From NCBI GenBank assembly GCA_014338405.1, contig JTDE01000034.1:407629-471628 (forward strand): a DNA stretch of 64,000 nucleotides. Reading direction: 5' to 3'. The notes under the pieces were generated by a model that did not search any database, was not told where the DNA came from, and worked only from the letters and a program-made list of their open reading frames with translations. Positions 1 through 13,573 of the stretch are shown here, piece by piece. Numbering within the stretch: the stretch's first letter is position 1; every line of letters begins with the position of its first letter. The DNA comes from Paragonimus skrjabini miyazakii. Its lineage: Eukaryota; Platyhelminthes; Trematoda; Plagiorchiida; Troglotrematidae. A program made the translations under genes and the position numbers.

Positions 1-2772
1 CTAGGCTGGCTGAATGTAGACGGATAAGTTAGTTAGTGACAACGTAACTTAGCGAGACAATGGACTTCCCATTTTAAAGGCTCTAGTAGCCGTGGAAGGT
101 GAGGCACACATTGTCATCGACAATCTGAAACTGTTTTAGTGTCTGTGACCACAGGAAACAAGAAACGATTGTCCCCATCTAGCTATTTTCTCACCTAGAA
201 ACACACGATTCCACTCCTTGCTGTTCTTGGTTCCAACGACACTGATGACCTAAGTAAGCTAATCATATAACCGGTAACGTGCTGTCTTCGATTACTTGAT
301 CAAATCTACTTTCTGCTAAATATAGACTCGACGATTTCACAAACAGCTGAGGCGTTCTGGTCGATCATTGCATATAGTCGGTCAATTCAGCGTCTACCAT
401 AACCACGGGCAATTTCTGCATGAGCTTTACGGGGTACACCGATCCGAATCTGCTGAAGCAGTCCAGTGTATACAATTCCGACATAAATTTTCGTCTAGTT
501 TTTTACGGATACTGTAACACCTTCGAAAACTTTCTGACCCTGTTTTATATGCTATCAGAACTTACACTAATTTGTTTGAGTAGTCTTTTTCGGTGTATGG
601 GTTGGTCCGCCATGAAGGTAAGTCACTCCCATTTTTTACGCAATCATACACAGGACACCGTTACACAGATCAAGAAACTTATTTGGAGCTGACTTAGAAA
701 ATATGACATTCATACAAGATCAATCCGATAAGAGTCGTAGAGCTACTAATAACTCCTATATAAATCGGACATTATTTCTGGGAGTTGGAACTGAATTGCA
801 TGTATTTTCTAAGGCAAGTCATGACCTTAGTATCACAGTCTAACAATTCCCTCAATCATACTGTGAGTTGATGACATGATGATGAACAATACGAAACACA
901 GTGAACAATAAAAGATACTATGTATACTAGTTCTATGTTTGACGACGTGAATGCGACTGTAATGCAAACATAACGCACCTGCATGCGGAAGTTGCATCGC
1001 TACCGTTAGTCTTTGAATCGGTTTAGCAATTCATGCTGAATTCAGCATACCTGGCAAAGTCCCATTTTCCTGACAAACTTGTTTCTAATACTTGTCTTCC
1101 AAACGGAAGATATGGGCATGTCTGTGACAACACCACGTTAGAGTACGTCTAATCGGGGAAATTCTCGTGCAGTTTCCCAACACTATTGATGTTATTTCTT
1201 CCTGTTCTCGGTGAGGTGTGGGCGTTCCACTTTTCTTTGAATAATTGAACACATCTGCCAAAAATCAGTGATGCAACATAACGTTGGTCCGAAAGAATAT
1301 CGTTAGATTCGTCGATCGCTTTTCCGTAACTTTAGTTGCGTTGTCCAAACAACGTTGGTTAAAATATTCCATATTCGAGCGAAAGTTTCTCTGGAATTTA
1401 AGCGAGTAACACTAATGACATAGTCCCTTCCAGGTGACAGGAAATGCAACACATTTTCTCACGCCCAACATTATGGTTCGTACTCTTCAACTTCAACTTA
1501 ATTGTTCAGACCACTTTGAGGTGCATTCCTCAGTGCTGCTGAAGTTCAACTTTAGAATGTTGATAAGTGACAGAAAATCTTTCACCATGAACTGAGCGAA
1601 ATCGCCCATGAAGTTGGTCCTATTTCTTCGCTAACTGGCCGTTCCAGTTAACGAAAGTGTCACAGCAAGTGAGCTTTAGTGTCACTACAAACGACTTAAG
1701 AGGGGTAAGACTTAGCACCTGAACTTTATCAGGAGACTTTTCACTTCGGGTAACCAGCGCACAACTCTTGGATAGGTTCTGGTGATAGGTCTAAGATGCA
1801 GGCTTTCGACGCGTGACTTCTGCATCTGCCGCCTAATGCTATTATTCCCAAGTGAAAAACAATTGTCAGGTCTATCTCCAATACTTTCGAGGAGCTACGA
1901 GTACTAAAAGTAAGCTCGTTCATCAAAACCGATGTGGTCGCGGTTATTGATGTTGCTGTTGTGGTACTGGACGTCAATATGGTGTACGACCACCAGAACC
2001 AATTTGCCTAGACGAGCGAGGTTGTGATGTACAGTACCGACTCTCACAATGCCGCCATTCAATCGACTTTCCATACCATTGGCTGTGACGTGGACTCTAT
2101 TCATCATTCACCTGTGATCATCACTTTTCGTGGTATCACGCATCCATCTTCTTCCAATGCGTTTCTTCGACTGAGACTGTCCTCCTATACAGTCACTAAT
2201 TTATGTCTACTGACTGTTCTACGTTCCTTGAAAACCTACGACATATTCATGCGGGGAACTCGACGTTAATTCTTACCACTTCTCTGACAGTTGTCTCATT
2301 ATTAAGAACATTTTTCTGTCCCGATGCGTGATCCTTGATTGTGATAGCACCCCTGTACTTTGAAGAGATATTGATTTTGCGAGACTCTTTTTTATTTTTA
2401 TCCTTTCCCTCTGTTGCCATATCACACAAATAACTTTCATTTGATGGCTGGAGTTATTAATGTTTGTCACTCTCATGAAAGGACTTGGGAATTGTTCAGC
2501 GTTGTCAACGATGCAGCGTCTTACATTTGACAGACGGCTTGTTTTGAATTTTTGTTTTTTTATACTTTTTATTGTTTAAATGCTGATGTCACCGATTACT
2601 GCTTCTTTAAGTAGAGATGTATAAATTTGTCCACAAAATACACGAAAAATAATGGTGGTTTAGGCAAAGTAAAATATGCCAACTGTGTAAACGTGCATCA
2701 GTACCTTAACCTTTAGTGTACCCACCGTGTCCGTATTGAGTATGTGCATCAGCAGGTCGGAACGTAACCGTT
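1..2772. other. Unrecognised sequence, no gene supported
   Basis: Only short open frames occur here (up to about 90 codons), on both strands and overlapping one another. None shows a recognisable domain, signal peptide or exon-like structure. I saw no microsatellite, tRNA or retroelement motif. Confidence 0.5.
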
Positions 2773-3276
2773 TTGCAGACTGGCGACCACATCGGTCGTG
2801 AACACCAGCAGTGTGTATTGTATCATGTGCAGCACATATGGTCAGCCTGGAATGACAGTAGCGCGCTCACAGTAGGAAGCCACTTATGCACCAAGTTTCA
2901 CAGCCGGAGCGTAGAACGACAGAACGATGGAACAGTGGAAACAACTTTTGAAAACTGGTCTGTTGGTTGTCTGTCTGCATTCGCGCATGCATGTGATGTG
3001 GTGGGAGTCATGCTGTGCCCAGGCTTTGTCTCACCGGAAGACATGCTTCAGCCGTTCACTGCGTACCGGTTGATGTTTGGCTGCCCCGTCTCTTTCCCAC
3101 GCTCACACACTGTAACACCGAGGGAGCGCATCAACGGACAAGAAGACTCGGAAGCTGTTCAGCACGTGCGTTTCGGTGTGATTGATTGCTTACAGACCAA
3201 GATTGCTCATACCAATAAAAGTCACTGGGGCGTTTCCCATATACCCATATTTGTTGTCTGTAAATGGCGGAAGTAG
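2773..3276 (+). pseudogene. Possible decayed Ty3/gypsy integrase C-terminal fragment
   Basis: This 167-codon frame is the longest in the first 12 kb. Around residues 64-75 it reads RSVERQNDGTV, like the conserved integrase segment that follows the catalytic glutamate (HPQ-x-x-G-x-VERxNR). About 60 residues later comes TAYRLMFGCPVSFP, which resembles the TP-x-ELMFGR-x-RLP block that ends the integrase core in Ty3/gypsy elements. The spacing between these blocks fits the family. The middle part, normally rich in AYR and ST residues, is not recognisable, and no RNase H or RT lies next to it. The start codon has no meaning in a fragment. It could also be a chance frame; the call depends on two short blocks. 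Confidence 0.35.
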
Positions 3277-3636
3277 CCTGCGTCACAAACGATCAATATC
3301 CCTGACAATTTCTTTATGAAATAAATTATTGTCTGTCTAAGACTAACAGCATTATGACTTCCTCTTTTCTTGAAGTCTAGCCCAAATAATCTGTTGGATT
3401 CAAACCAATAATTTGATGTATATGCATATTTCGTCACATTTTATTCTCCAAAGCAACTGGGGCAACTTCATTAGAAGATGGACACTGACCGCTACAAATG
3501 TGCTGAAGAACAACAGTGGAACTATACTGCTCGCGAATAGTCAAATATACATAACTATAGAGGTAATTATCTTATTATTAATTTACCTCACTGAGTTCCC
3601 TTGATTCAGTTCACTATTAACGATAGAATGCATACG

Positions 3637-3677
3637 TCGCGAGATGTCAACATTTCGTTTACTCTGTTCAGTCACGA
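3637..3677 (-). ncRNA. Degenerate hammerhead ribozyme motif
   Basis: Read on the minus strand: a stem I strand (TCGTGA), a CTGAACA core in place of CTGANGA, GAGTAAAC in the stem II position, GAAA, then ATG-TTGA-CAT forming a 3-bp stem III, C17, and TCGCGA closing stem I. The order and spacing are those of a type I hammerhead with a very short stem III, the form known from Penelope-like elements. The G8-to-C change in the core and the weak stem II predict an inactive copy. A sister motif with an intact core lies at 41087-41127. Confidence 0.5.
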
Positions 3678-4732
3678 ACGTAAAGCATTAGAATATATAG
3701 GATATGCGGATAGCCTTCTCTGAAGCAATCTTATTCAATACTCGCCGTCCGGCGCTGTGTGTGCATAAACTGTTGACTCACGCAGTTTGCCTGCCCTGGA
3801 ACTGATAACAGTCCTTGTTTTATGTAAACCCACTCGCTGATGGTTTTTGTTGTTGTTGCTATCCGCATGTCTTGTTATTAATTGTCAGAAAATATGAAAG
3901 TTAAAGTTAGAGATGTCCTTTCAGGCATAGCAAATTTATGTTGACACCTTTTCCTCACAGGGCTATTATATCCATGGTTTAACGTGTAGACGAGTGATGT
4001 CTGATGTTCCTGCGTTAGAACAGGTTTCACTTGTTTCGACCGCCTGTACAGATGACCCTTGGCGCCAACAATGTGTTGGACACCACTCAGGCGTTTCTTG
4101 GTTGTATGTTTGGTCCAAATGACCATTAAGAGGGAGTTGCTCGTTTTCTAATTTCCACAATCGGTGCGATGGAAAAGCTAGACAAACAAATGGGCATCGA
4201 TTAAGACGATTGAAATGACACCCATAAGAGATTAGGTAACTAAATCTGTGGTAGACTGTGTCTAACGCAACAAATAAATCAGGCTCAAACTGGTTAATCT
4301 AATCGACTGTACAAACGAGAACGCACACTTGATTATAGTGTGTGGAAACACTGATTGCGAACATCACGGATCATCATGGTGAGACGGCGGGTGGCTTGTG
4401 TAGTCGGCCGGCGGGAAATGTATTTTACCAAAGCTGGAAAGGGATACAGTATGAAAACATACATGTGCGCCAAATGATTGCTACCCCGTCAGTATCGCCA
4501 TGACAGTCAGAATGAATTTTACACGGGTGGGAATCCTGTATCAGTGAGGGCATGTGACCTAGCTCATACCTAGCAGGTAGGGGAAACAGCCACCACTGGT
4601 ATATGTCGAGGAGAAACAGGTGCCGTTGTTAATTGTCACTATGAGAAATTCACATTTACAAACATAACCACACGATTAGCAAGAATATCACGGATTTAAT
4701 TCTTTTTCACGAATATGTTTTCAGCGTTTTGT

Positions 4733-4757
4733 AACTGTGGGTCCTTCACCCACAGTT
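4733..4757. repeat. Perfect 10-bp hairpin with 5-nt loop
   Basis: AACTGTGGGT (4733-4742) and ACCCACAGTT (4748-4757) are exact reverse complements separated by CCTTC. The stem has no mismatch. Nothing around it suggests a transcript, so its role is unknown and a chance origin is possible. Confidence 0.7.
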
Positions 4758-6180
4758 CAGTTCCGGTTATTTCGCATCAAGCTGCGTGAATAGTTGCGTG
4801 TTCCTATGCCCTTTATATACAATCAGACCGATATCGATGGGCAAATATAGAGTACTTGGTATCACTCCCTTGTATGTTCAAACCCTCGTGAAAAGTATCG
4901 ACACGGAAGGAAAATTTCTTCTGTCCCATCAAAAAACTGTTGTTGCCGAACATATAGTTGATACTCAATACGCGTCCCGGTATTTCCTGTGTCACTAACA
5001 GACACAACCGTGGACTCGTTGAATCTGTCAGTAATTATCCCGTATTTTAACGAAAGCTTTGTGATGAGCTTTGTGTTGTTTAGAGTATACTAAAACAACA
5101 ATTTCAGGATGCACCACTCATTTTTTAGATCAATATAAAGTGATTTACAATGCTGTTAGTTCGGTTCTTACTAACACTTCAGCTTACATGACAGCATTTT
5201 CAAAGATTCCCTCGGACCTTCTTCCCAGAGACGTTGACATAACTTCTCATCCGAGAACCCCCGCTTTTCGATTTCCCTTCCGTCGATTTTCATGTAGCTT
5301 CCTTCAATGTTGTGTCCTCTTATCATGATCAAAAGAAACAAAATCATGAAAACTTCTAAAAGGATGTCACAAGCGAAAATGGTACACCATTACCGTCGAT
5401 ATTCATTACCACACGCAACAGTGACTGATCTGTATCTGCTCACCACACAACGAAGTACAGCCGATAAACAAGACTCAACCCTTGCTTTATTTATTAAAGA
5501 ATTATCAAATTTGCTAAGAAACCAAAGGATTGAAGAGTGACACAAACTTCATTGCAGGAAATTGTGGAATGTTTACTGATCTGCAGAAACTCCGTGTAAA
5601 CAGTCGTAAGCATCCATAAAGCGTACAACTGAGAGATTTACCTCATATTTTGGATAATAAAGAAACGAAAAGACCAAAGCCTCCCATTCTTTTGTCGTAA
5701 AGTATTTTAATATACTGTCTGTAAATTGTATGCGTAACGGAAAGGCAGAACAATAACCCTTCTAACAATGGAGCGTGAAATTCGAACCATCAATTAGACT
5801 GCTAGATCGTCAACAAGTTAAAATAGTATTTCAAGTATTTACTGACAGCATTCCAGGTCTTTTCATTACCTACGACGATAAGCCGCACAACGTTGTCTAC
5901 AAGAATGCAGCACTAAAAGCGAACCAGTAAATTCCACCTTTGATGTATTGATATGCTGATGCTGATCGCTTCCTTGAATAATCAAACACGGCTTTACGAT
6001 ATTCATCCATTTCTTCTTATCCAACGAACGTTGGACATAGTATCAGACAGTAAACACGAGTGAATGCTCCCAAGTGCCAAGGTTCTAAGTATCAGAAGCT
6101 TGCCGTACGAAGAATATATGTAATTTGATTTGTCTTCTACAATACACATTTCGGATATCAAGTTCCATTGTGCTGGGAGG

Positions 6181-6183
<3 letters not shown>

Positions 6184-6214
<31 letters not shown>

Positions 6215-6215
6215 C
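6184..6215. repeat. (TA)16 microsatellite
   Basis: Uninterrupted TA dinucleotide run of 32 bp. Confidence 0.95.
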
Positions 6216-7069
6216 AATGGATAAAAACGAAATCCCCATGAAGTTCACCCGAGATGGATAAGATGTTGAACATTAAAACTATGATTTTTTTTACAAATGA
6301 GGCAATATCCACATCTCTCAAAAATGTCAAATCGCTGTTCAAGCCCCACTTGCCCTACATTCCGTCTCATGACTTGACCAAAGATGTTCGCGAAGCTTCA
6401 ACTCTGTAGCTCGGCTATTATTTATTAGGGGTAAAACACCAAGCCAAACCAATAGGAATCAACACGTTGTCCTGAAATACTGTTGACAGCTGATTTCATC
6501 TTCTTAAGGAGGTGAGTTGAAACATTTGTTTAATAAGCAAGATGGACTTTAACTACTGCATCTTCCTGGATTACAGACCATACAGCTCATAGCTTGTGTT
6601 CAAACACCACATTTAGAAGCTGATAACATCGTCTCTTTAAGCTATATACTGTGAATACACATAAACACCGCAATAAACAAAACAACCCACTTCTAATGAT
6701 TATGGGTGTTAAATGTTTTCAGAAATGAACGTACTTACTAAATCACTTTTTAATAAAATCTAAAAGTTGTCTTTTGTGTCATATACTCAAATATAAGGTA
6801 TTTTTTGTTGAAACCACTGTAAACCAGTCGACGCCATAGCAACCGTTAGGAGTAGATTAATAAAATTAATGTTTTTAGGAGGCAAGTCAGTAAACAGTTC
6901 TTTTTAGGTTTGTTCTATTATAAATAGTGTTTTTGTTTACTGCAAGCCAATTTTCTTTGACCATCAAAGTATGAGTTTTGATAACCATTTCAATACACCA
7001 TTTTAAACTATAGTAAACTCTGATATATTTGTGATTATTAATGCGTCCGCTTGTATTGGTCGCGGTATG

Positions 7070-7072
<3 letters not shown>

Positions 7073-7160
<88 letters not shown>
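7073..7160. repeat. (ATA/TAA)n trinucleotide microsatellite, about 29 units
   Basis: Uninterrupted trinucleotide run of about 88 bp. It creates artificial poly-isoleucine (plus) and poly-leucine (minus) open frames that should not be read as proteins. Confidence 0.95.
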
Positions 7161-7161
<1 letters not shown>

Positions 7162-10100
7162 GACTTATTCGATACAAGGGATAAAATAAACGTAAACGAA
7201 GGGGTGATTCATGCTGGTTCACGAGTTATAACCAACACAATTAACCCCGAAACTTTGTTAACTTTAATCAATGGCAGTTTTGGGAGGTAGACAATATACT
7301 CGTTTAGATTCAAACAAAACTGCATTTTCTAATTCACGTAGTAATGCGAAATCTTTGTTTTCTGTTGATATTCTGCTAGACGATAAACAAATTCCTGGAG
7401 AAATTATACATCCTAGTAATATCCATTCAGAAGTTTGTATCATACCATATAATTTAATAATATTCAGAATTCTTTCCATTGTCTAATCTGTCGAACAAAC
7501 GAACAATCGCATACGATGTTGCACTACTGGAGCTAACCGGGAATCATCATATTATTAGCCAAGTTCCACACATAGAACTGCGGTTTATGTTCCGGGCTTG
7601 TCAGCTACCTTGGAAGTGTTCTGTTGCCATGTGAACACTGTAGATAACATCAGCAGCAGATCATCGTGGGACGCACAGCGCTGCAGTGAATGGACCTGTG
7701 AATACTACCAACCGCCTACCCTGCGTAAACCACGTACACGGGTTGTCTCAGTGACAGTCCATACAAACCATTAGTTTTTTACTACTACTGTTTTCTGCTG
7801 AATTGTCACGCTTAACAGGTATTCGACAGACGTGACGTTGTTTTGTCAAGCTTCTCTGACCCATAAATTTCAAACGACGCTTTTTGCTTGGCTGGTTAAC
7901 CACTGCTGACATACAATGTCGGCTTCCCTCGACGAATATCCAATGTTACACTAAACATAATCTTATTATCACATCATCTCCCTTTTTAGAGTGATCGGAA
8001 TCGCTATTAATGGCCCTGGCTTTGACCGTAAATCGGATGCTTGTCAAGTTGCCAAGAAAGTTTTGTTATGTATTAAAACGAGGTTCGGTCGTTGATACGA
8101 TCGCATCTAAACACGTTCAAGTGTGTGGTCGCTACCGTGGTCGCACATTCACATAATAGAACGAGATGCGTGCGGACAACTGTTCGATAGATTTACAAGT
8201 TGGGTGTACGATGTGACTAGAATTGCAGCTGTCAAAATCAATGAAAACGCTCCAGCTGGTCACCTTTTCATGCTACCAAGTAATTGGCCGTATCAACTCC
8301 TGTGGACGCACATTACTAGATCACAAGTCTGGAGCTTCAAATTACGTTGTTTGGGTAACCGGTGGCGGTGTGTTGAACACTTACAAACCTTCCTCGTGTA
8401 ACGTAGCTTTCAACCTTTTTTTCCGTCTATGACTTCGGACCAGGTGGGGGACTTTCCAGGGGAAAGTGTGTGGAATGCTGAAGGAATGTACATAGACGAT
8501 TTAAATTTTACTAAGCCACAACCATGGCTTACACAAATGGCCGTCCAAATTGTCACTAACATGATAACAGGCGGATGTTTTCACACATCAGCCTGACCGA
8601 TCTGCCAACTTAGCCGTGTTTTGTTCGGCAGTTGTTTATTTTACGTAATCAAGACCTGCAGATAGCCCGATGATCATATGGACGTGCTGTAATGTTTATT
8701 AATATGCGCAAGTTGACGATTTGTGAAAACAGGTGAATGCAACCACCATGTAGTTGATCTCACTAACAGTGCCGGTGACCGGATATTCGCGCCACTGTGG
8801 CCCCGATTTATGAGTGGTCTGCCATCTGTTATTGTCTCAGGAGATCAGAACTAGCGAGTCATCCGGAAAGTGATCGTTGCCGCGGGGTTAGACGAAAGAC
8901 CAACGTAGTGAGACCGACGAGACTGTCCAGCACCCCACCCCTTTGTCTAATGACCTCATGACCTCCGACAGAAACCATCGCGATAACGACAACGAGGGGT
9001 GAGATGGAGTGGGGGTGGAATAAGTTGGGCGTTAGCAACCATTACGACCCGCCTGAAGTGCAAGAAGTGGACACTGCATTAAACTGACACAGAATACAGC
9101 AAAATAGGCGCACTTGTCCGGCCCAACGTTAAATGGGTCTATGTTTTCCCATCATTCTGAGCTTAACGATGGAGAACAGACATTTGATTTCCCAAAGTCT
9201 CAGGAAGTCTGTGTCCTGGTACCCTGTAGAGATTTCGACTTTGAAATTCCTATTGGATCGGAACAGTTCCGTCTGTAGTCCTTCTCAAGATCGATGGATA
9301 GTGGATGCTCCAGAATCCAAGTAAGCTAAGGTACAACCAGACAAAGTTAAGACAACTATGCCTGATGAGTTGATCTGGACGATAATGTGACAGTCTAATT
9401 AGCGTGTACCGTTCGAACACCGAACTGATCGTTTGATGTCCACATCAGCTTAGGCCAACTGTAGAAATGTCACTTATAGCAACCCACCCGAAATATGAAC
9501 AGTGATTGTTGAGTACGTTCCTCCTACTTATGAGATAAACAACTCAAAACAATACTGCTGGAATTATAAGAATGACACCCACGATCTCACTGGGTGTGTG
9601 AAAGTTGAAGGTTGCATTTTCTTTTATTTCATTTCTGTGGTACAACAGCATAGCTTGAGGTAAGTTGATTCAATCTGTTATGTATTTTACGGTAGTTCCG
9701 TGTTAACGACACCGACAGCCAGTCACTCGACTGTGTGTGCCCCCCAGTTGCCGTCGTCACTTCTTTCTGGAAATGAGTAGCCTTACTTACGGCATTCTGC
9801 ATCACATGACATCACACGTAATGTGGTGCATGAACGAACAGAAACTAACTAAGCAGTTTTCTGCTGGAAGTAGATAAAACCACATGATAGAACAGTAAAC
9901 GGTAAATATAGGTGACCTACACAGTCACTGCGAGTTTGGCAAAACGACCGGAATGTGACGCGTAAATCGTACCAGTAAGTAAAATACATTCCAACTGTTC
10001 TTTGATATTTAGCAGGTCGTCTTCTAACTGATCATCCAAATTCTTATTCACGACTGTACGAACAGAGAATATTAGAATGCATTGTATATTTTGACATTTT

Positions 10101-10534
10101 GGTTAGCTCTCTTTCAAGGCAAATTTTCTCAAACGTGAAGTCGGACTTGTTTTTCAACTGATAAAGGCATTATTCAACTCCCTCTTCAAATGGATAGCAC
10201 AGTGACACTTTAAGGGCTCCAATGCGATCGTTTTACAGACTATGGTAGACGAGGGGATCGAAACTATGTAGAAACTTACAGCAGGCATGTGCGAGTGGGT
10301 GCCTTAATACATCTTTCATAATGTGTTGTTCCACGTTGAATAACCCTGGTATGTTGCATGAAACCCGTGGGTGCTGTGGAAGTTGCGCAAGCAGCTTTTT
10401 TGATTAATGAGAAAGTGGACATCACATACAGATGATCACAAGTGTAGTACTCAGATTAAATTTTCAATCACCTCCATTAGAAAGACGCCGTTAGGCTCCA
10501 GTTTCGATTTTGTTAAAGCTTGTCCGTAAGACAT

Positions 10535-10690
10535 ATCCTCGTCATGACCGGGATTAGAAACCCCGTCCACGCTGATTTTCGACAACCGTGTAGACTACTG
10601 CACCAGTGATCAGACGTTAGGCCCAGGTAAATTGTCAAATATGAACGACCAGTCACGTTTGTTTGTGAATCATGTTGAGGTTGTTCAAAC
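10535..10690 (-). mobile_element. Hammerhead-SINE family, head-only copy
   Basis: On the minus strand this segment matches the head of the SINE at 51186-51717. It has an A-box-like stretch (CACTGGTGCAGTAG), an acceptor/B-box-like region with a cytosine-rich TAATCCCGG end, and the conserved upstream part with a TTCATAT-type block. The tRNA-related portion is about 10545-10610. The ribozyme and tail that follow in other copies are not detectable, so the copy is truncated at its 3' side. Identity to the 51 kb copy is moderate by eye. This is the oldest-looking of the three head-bearing copies. Confidence 0.6.
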
Positions 10691-12724
10691 GTCTTAAAAT
10701 GAGACCTAGTATCTGTCACGTAAACTCTCACAGACTACCTACAGTTAAGACTTCTCATCAACTTGATATCACCAAACTTGTTGAGGAGTATATTGAATAC
10801 TGATATGTACTGGGAAGCTGGCAGCTATAGGTTGAAAGCCACACATTCGATTTCAGGTTGACTTTTCAGACAGCCCCAAACAAGCAAAAATACTAAGCGC
10901 TGATTCATTTCTTGCTGAGGTTATCAATGATACATATTCTAATCCGTACTGGAACTTTGTTCCACTTTTCTTAGATGTGAGGCAAGCGCACTAAAATTTA
11001 CTCCAATAAACTCACAGTAACTATGCGAGCATTTGACTATTCCTATAATGTACACCTGAAATAGCTGTTTCCACAATCCACAATTGAATGACAACGTAAA
11101 ATTCTTGGTTGTATGTATGTTCTGCTATAAAATATGCTCACTAGTGACAGTTTAAAGTTCGCTGCGGTATCGTAACTAAAAGACTAAAAGAACCCTTTAT
11201 CGGTGGCACATTTTATTACCGTTGTATTCAAAGACGGCTTCCATACTGCTCCATAAATTGTGGATACAACCGGCCAATTTACATTGTGGCTATTCATTCC
11301 CTAAGATAATCTTAAGTTAGCACTGCTTGCGTATATATTGTATTTCTCCTTCCTCGAAAAAGTTGTCAACATTTTTAGCTTACCTTATTGTTTCAACAAT
11401 GTTACTTTATGATTATTGATCGTGTCCTGAAGTAAAACCATTATCTGACACCTAGTTTTGAAAATAGATACAACTTGTATTTCTGTAACAACACCAGTTG
11501 TCAAGCCCTATAACCCAATCGCCCGTCAAATGGAACCACATAATCAGCATTCAGATTCCCCTGTTTCCCCCTTAATAAAACCTGGAGTTCGACTTGTCCA
11601 CGTATGGCTTGACAGAGATGTCACATGTGTTTAAGATCAAATGCCCTTTAACGTGACCTGCAAACTGTCCCACGCTGCAGGGCCTGATTAGCACATGCAG
11701 GCACACGTACAAATATTGTGCTGTACCAAATAAACAAAACATGATCTCCGATGCATTGTTTGTCAGTCAATAGGAACATGCTGATTTCTGACCGATGGTT
11801 CGTGTATACGTTTACGTGCCTGTGGATGCCCTGAACACAGCTAACGGTTGGGTTGTGTCGTTAACAGACTAGTCAATCACAACACTATGTACCCATCCCT
11901 GCCTGCTGAGGAATGGATTACACGGAAGCAAACACACATTCGTGAAGGCAGCACTTTCGGTCTTCAGAAATGTCACTTCGGGATAAGACAGGCAGGTCAT
12001 ACTATTTTTAGAACGATGGAAGTTAGATAAATTGGATGGCGGTGAGCCATTCCACCTCACTAAGAAGAGGTCTTATATTAACGAACTCCGTATTCGCAAA
12101 ATCCTGCACATAAACTTTAAAAATAAGTAAATTTACACACAAACCAAACTGCTAGTTGTAACGATGAATCTCACATTAAAGGTAGGGTGGAGTGTCAAAT
12201 TTCGACATAGTCTGGAATCAAAATGTTTCACCTAGGGTTCTTCTGCATGTCTTACAAATCACACGAGTTTCATTTGAACGTTCTTTGGTCAGGCAACATT
12301 TTTTCCGCAAAGTGATTATTTCCGGATAATTAGTTGAATATTCTAGAATCCCAGTGTCCAATTGCGTAGCTGAATCACCGTGGCGTACAGGTTCCAAAGT
12401 GTATCTATGCCACCTATCCTTAAGTTCAGCCACAAAATGTCTAACGCATTTTCATACAACCAGGAATCATTCAAAGCTTCAATAATGGAAGCATTTCGGG
12501 AACACTGGTGATGATGTCATTGATGTAGCTTTCAATGATAACACTAGTAGTTTCATCGACATCTTTGGGTACGTTAGCGTCCATTGTTGCTCACACTGTT
12601 TCCAAGATCAAGCTTCTTGGTATTCTGTGGGAAAAAGGTTCGTTTCTTGGTCGTGTAACCGAATCCTTGCGACCTTTCCAAACTATCACTGGACTTGTAA
12701 AAGATCATTTTAAAAATAATTATT

Positions 12725-13195
12725 TTGATAATTAAGAAAAACCATGTAAACGCTATGTTTTTCGTATGCTATTACTCCCGACAGCCACTGTTCAACGGCG
12801 TACAGATGAATAGTTATTGTAGAACTATGTCAGATATGTATGTATTCAATGACTATCGATTGCAGAATGTGGTACCAGATGATAATGTTGAATTCTTCTT
12901 CTGTCTACTTATGACTGAGTGCTGCCTAAGAGAAATTGGGGGAAAGACTAAAGAACGATTAACAACATGCAATTTTGTACATGCAGCTGGAAAGTACTCT
13001 GTCTTGTTTTGGAATTTTATATTTTATTTACATACACATACAGATCTTTCGAACTGTGATAAGGAATCCATTCACATGGGACTGCATTCGACCAAACATG
13101 TATACCTATGGGCTAGTGAATCGTCCTTGACTGTTGACGAATACCAGAAATTTACTAAACCGGAACAACCACAAGCGTGGATAGTACTTCTGTAA
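12725..13195 (+). CDS. Unrecognised 156-codon open frame
   Basis: An open frame of 156 residues, long for this AT-rich DNA. I recognise no domain, transmembrane pattern or signal peptide. There are several cysteines and a TKPEQPQ segment near the C-terminus, but no spacing that suggests a zinc-binding fold. Its neighbours are unrecognised sequence, and no splice sites could be tied to it. It may be a chance frame, an exon with flanking intron, or the trace of an unknown repeat. No function is proposed. Confidence 0.12.
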   Translation: MIIKKNHVNAMFFVCYYSRQPLFNGVQMNSYCRTMSDMYVFNDYRLQNVVPDDNVEFFFCLLMTECCLREIGGKTKERLTTCNFVHAAGKYSVLFWNFIFYLHTHTDLSNCDKESIHMGLHSTKHVYLWASESSLTVDEYQKFTKPEQPQAWIVLL

Positions 13196-13543
13196 AATCT
13201 GTGTCCCGTGGAACGAAATAAGTATGTTTGGACTCCTCACTTCCGGTCTTTAAAAAATGTGACTACTTTGAAATCACATTCGTTGGTCGTACAATGGGCT
13301 GAAATAAAGTATGGGTTGATGAGGGCTGGCAGCTACAATCTGTCTGCGACCGCCCACATTTATGGAGATAGTTACTACATAGTGTGACCAGAACCACAAT
13401 AAGGCTGTTGGACAGCATAGGAGAACGTTGAACGTACTATGTCAACAAAACAGTTAGGTTTACAATCATCTGGGTGCAGACCTCACATGACGTCACCTGT
13501 ACCATTCACTCGAGGTATCCATACCGTTGATCGTGCTTCCAAC

Positions 13544-13573
13544 AGTATGCTATGGGATCGTAGATAGCATACT
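13544..13573. repeat. Perfect 10-bp hairpin with 10-nt loop
   Basis: AGTATGCTAT (13544-13553) is the exact reverse complement of ATAGCATACT (13564-13573). No flanking transcript signal was seen. Confidence 0.7.

Larger units (their letters stand above)
3690..10534. other. Long stretch without a recognised gene
   Basis: AT-leaning sequence whose open frames are all under about 115 codons. The longest (6887-7222 minus) is produced by the ATA/TTA microsatellite. It holds a perfect hairpin at 4733-4757 and two microsatellites, annotated separately. I saw no retroelement protein motif or tRNA. Confidence 0.5.

Noticed and set aside
6887..7290. Poly-leucine and poly-isoleucine proteins
   Set aside because: Produced by the ATA/TAA microsatellite at 7073-7160.
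9361..9400. CTGATGAG followed by GGACGATAATG, hammerhead-like on plus
   Set aside because: GATAA stands where GAAA is required and no stem III or stem I pairs.
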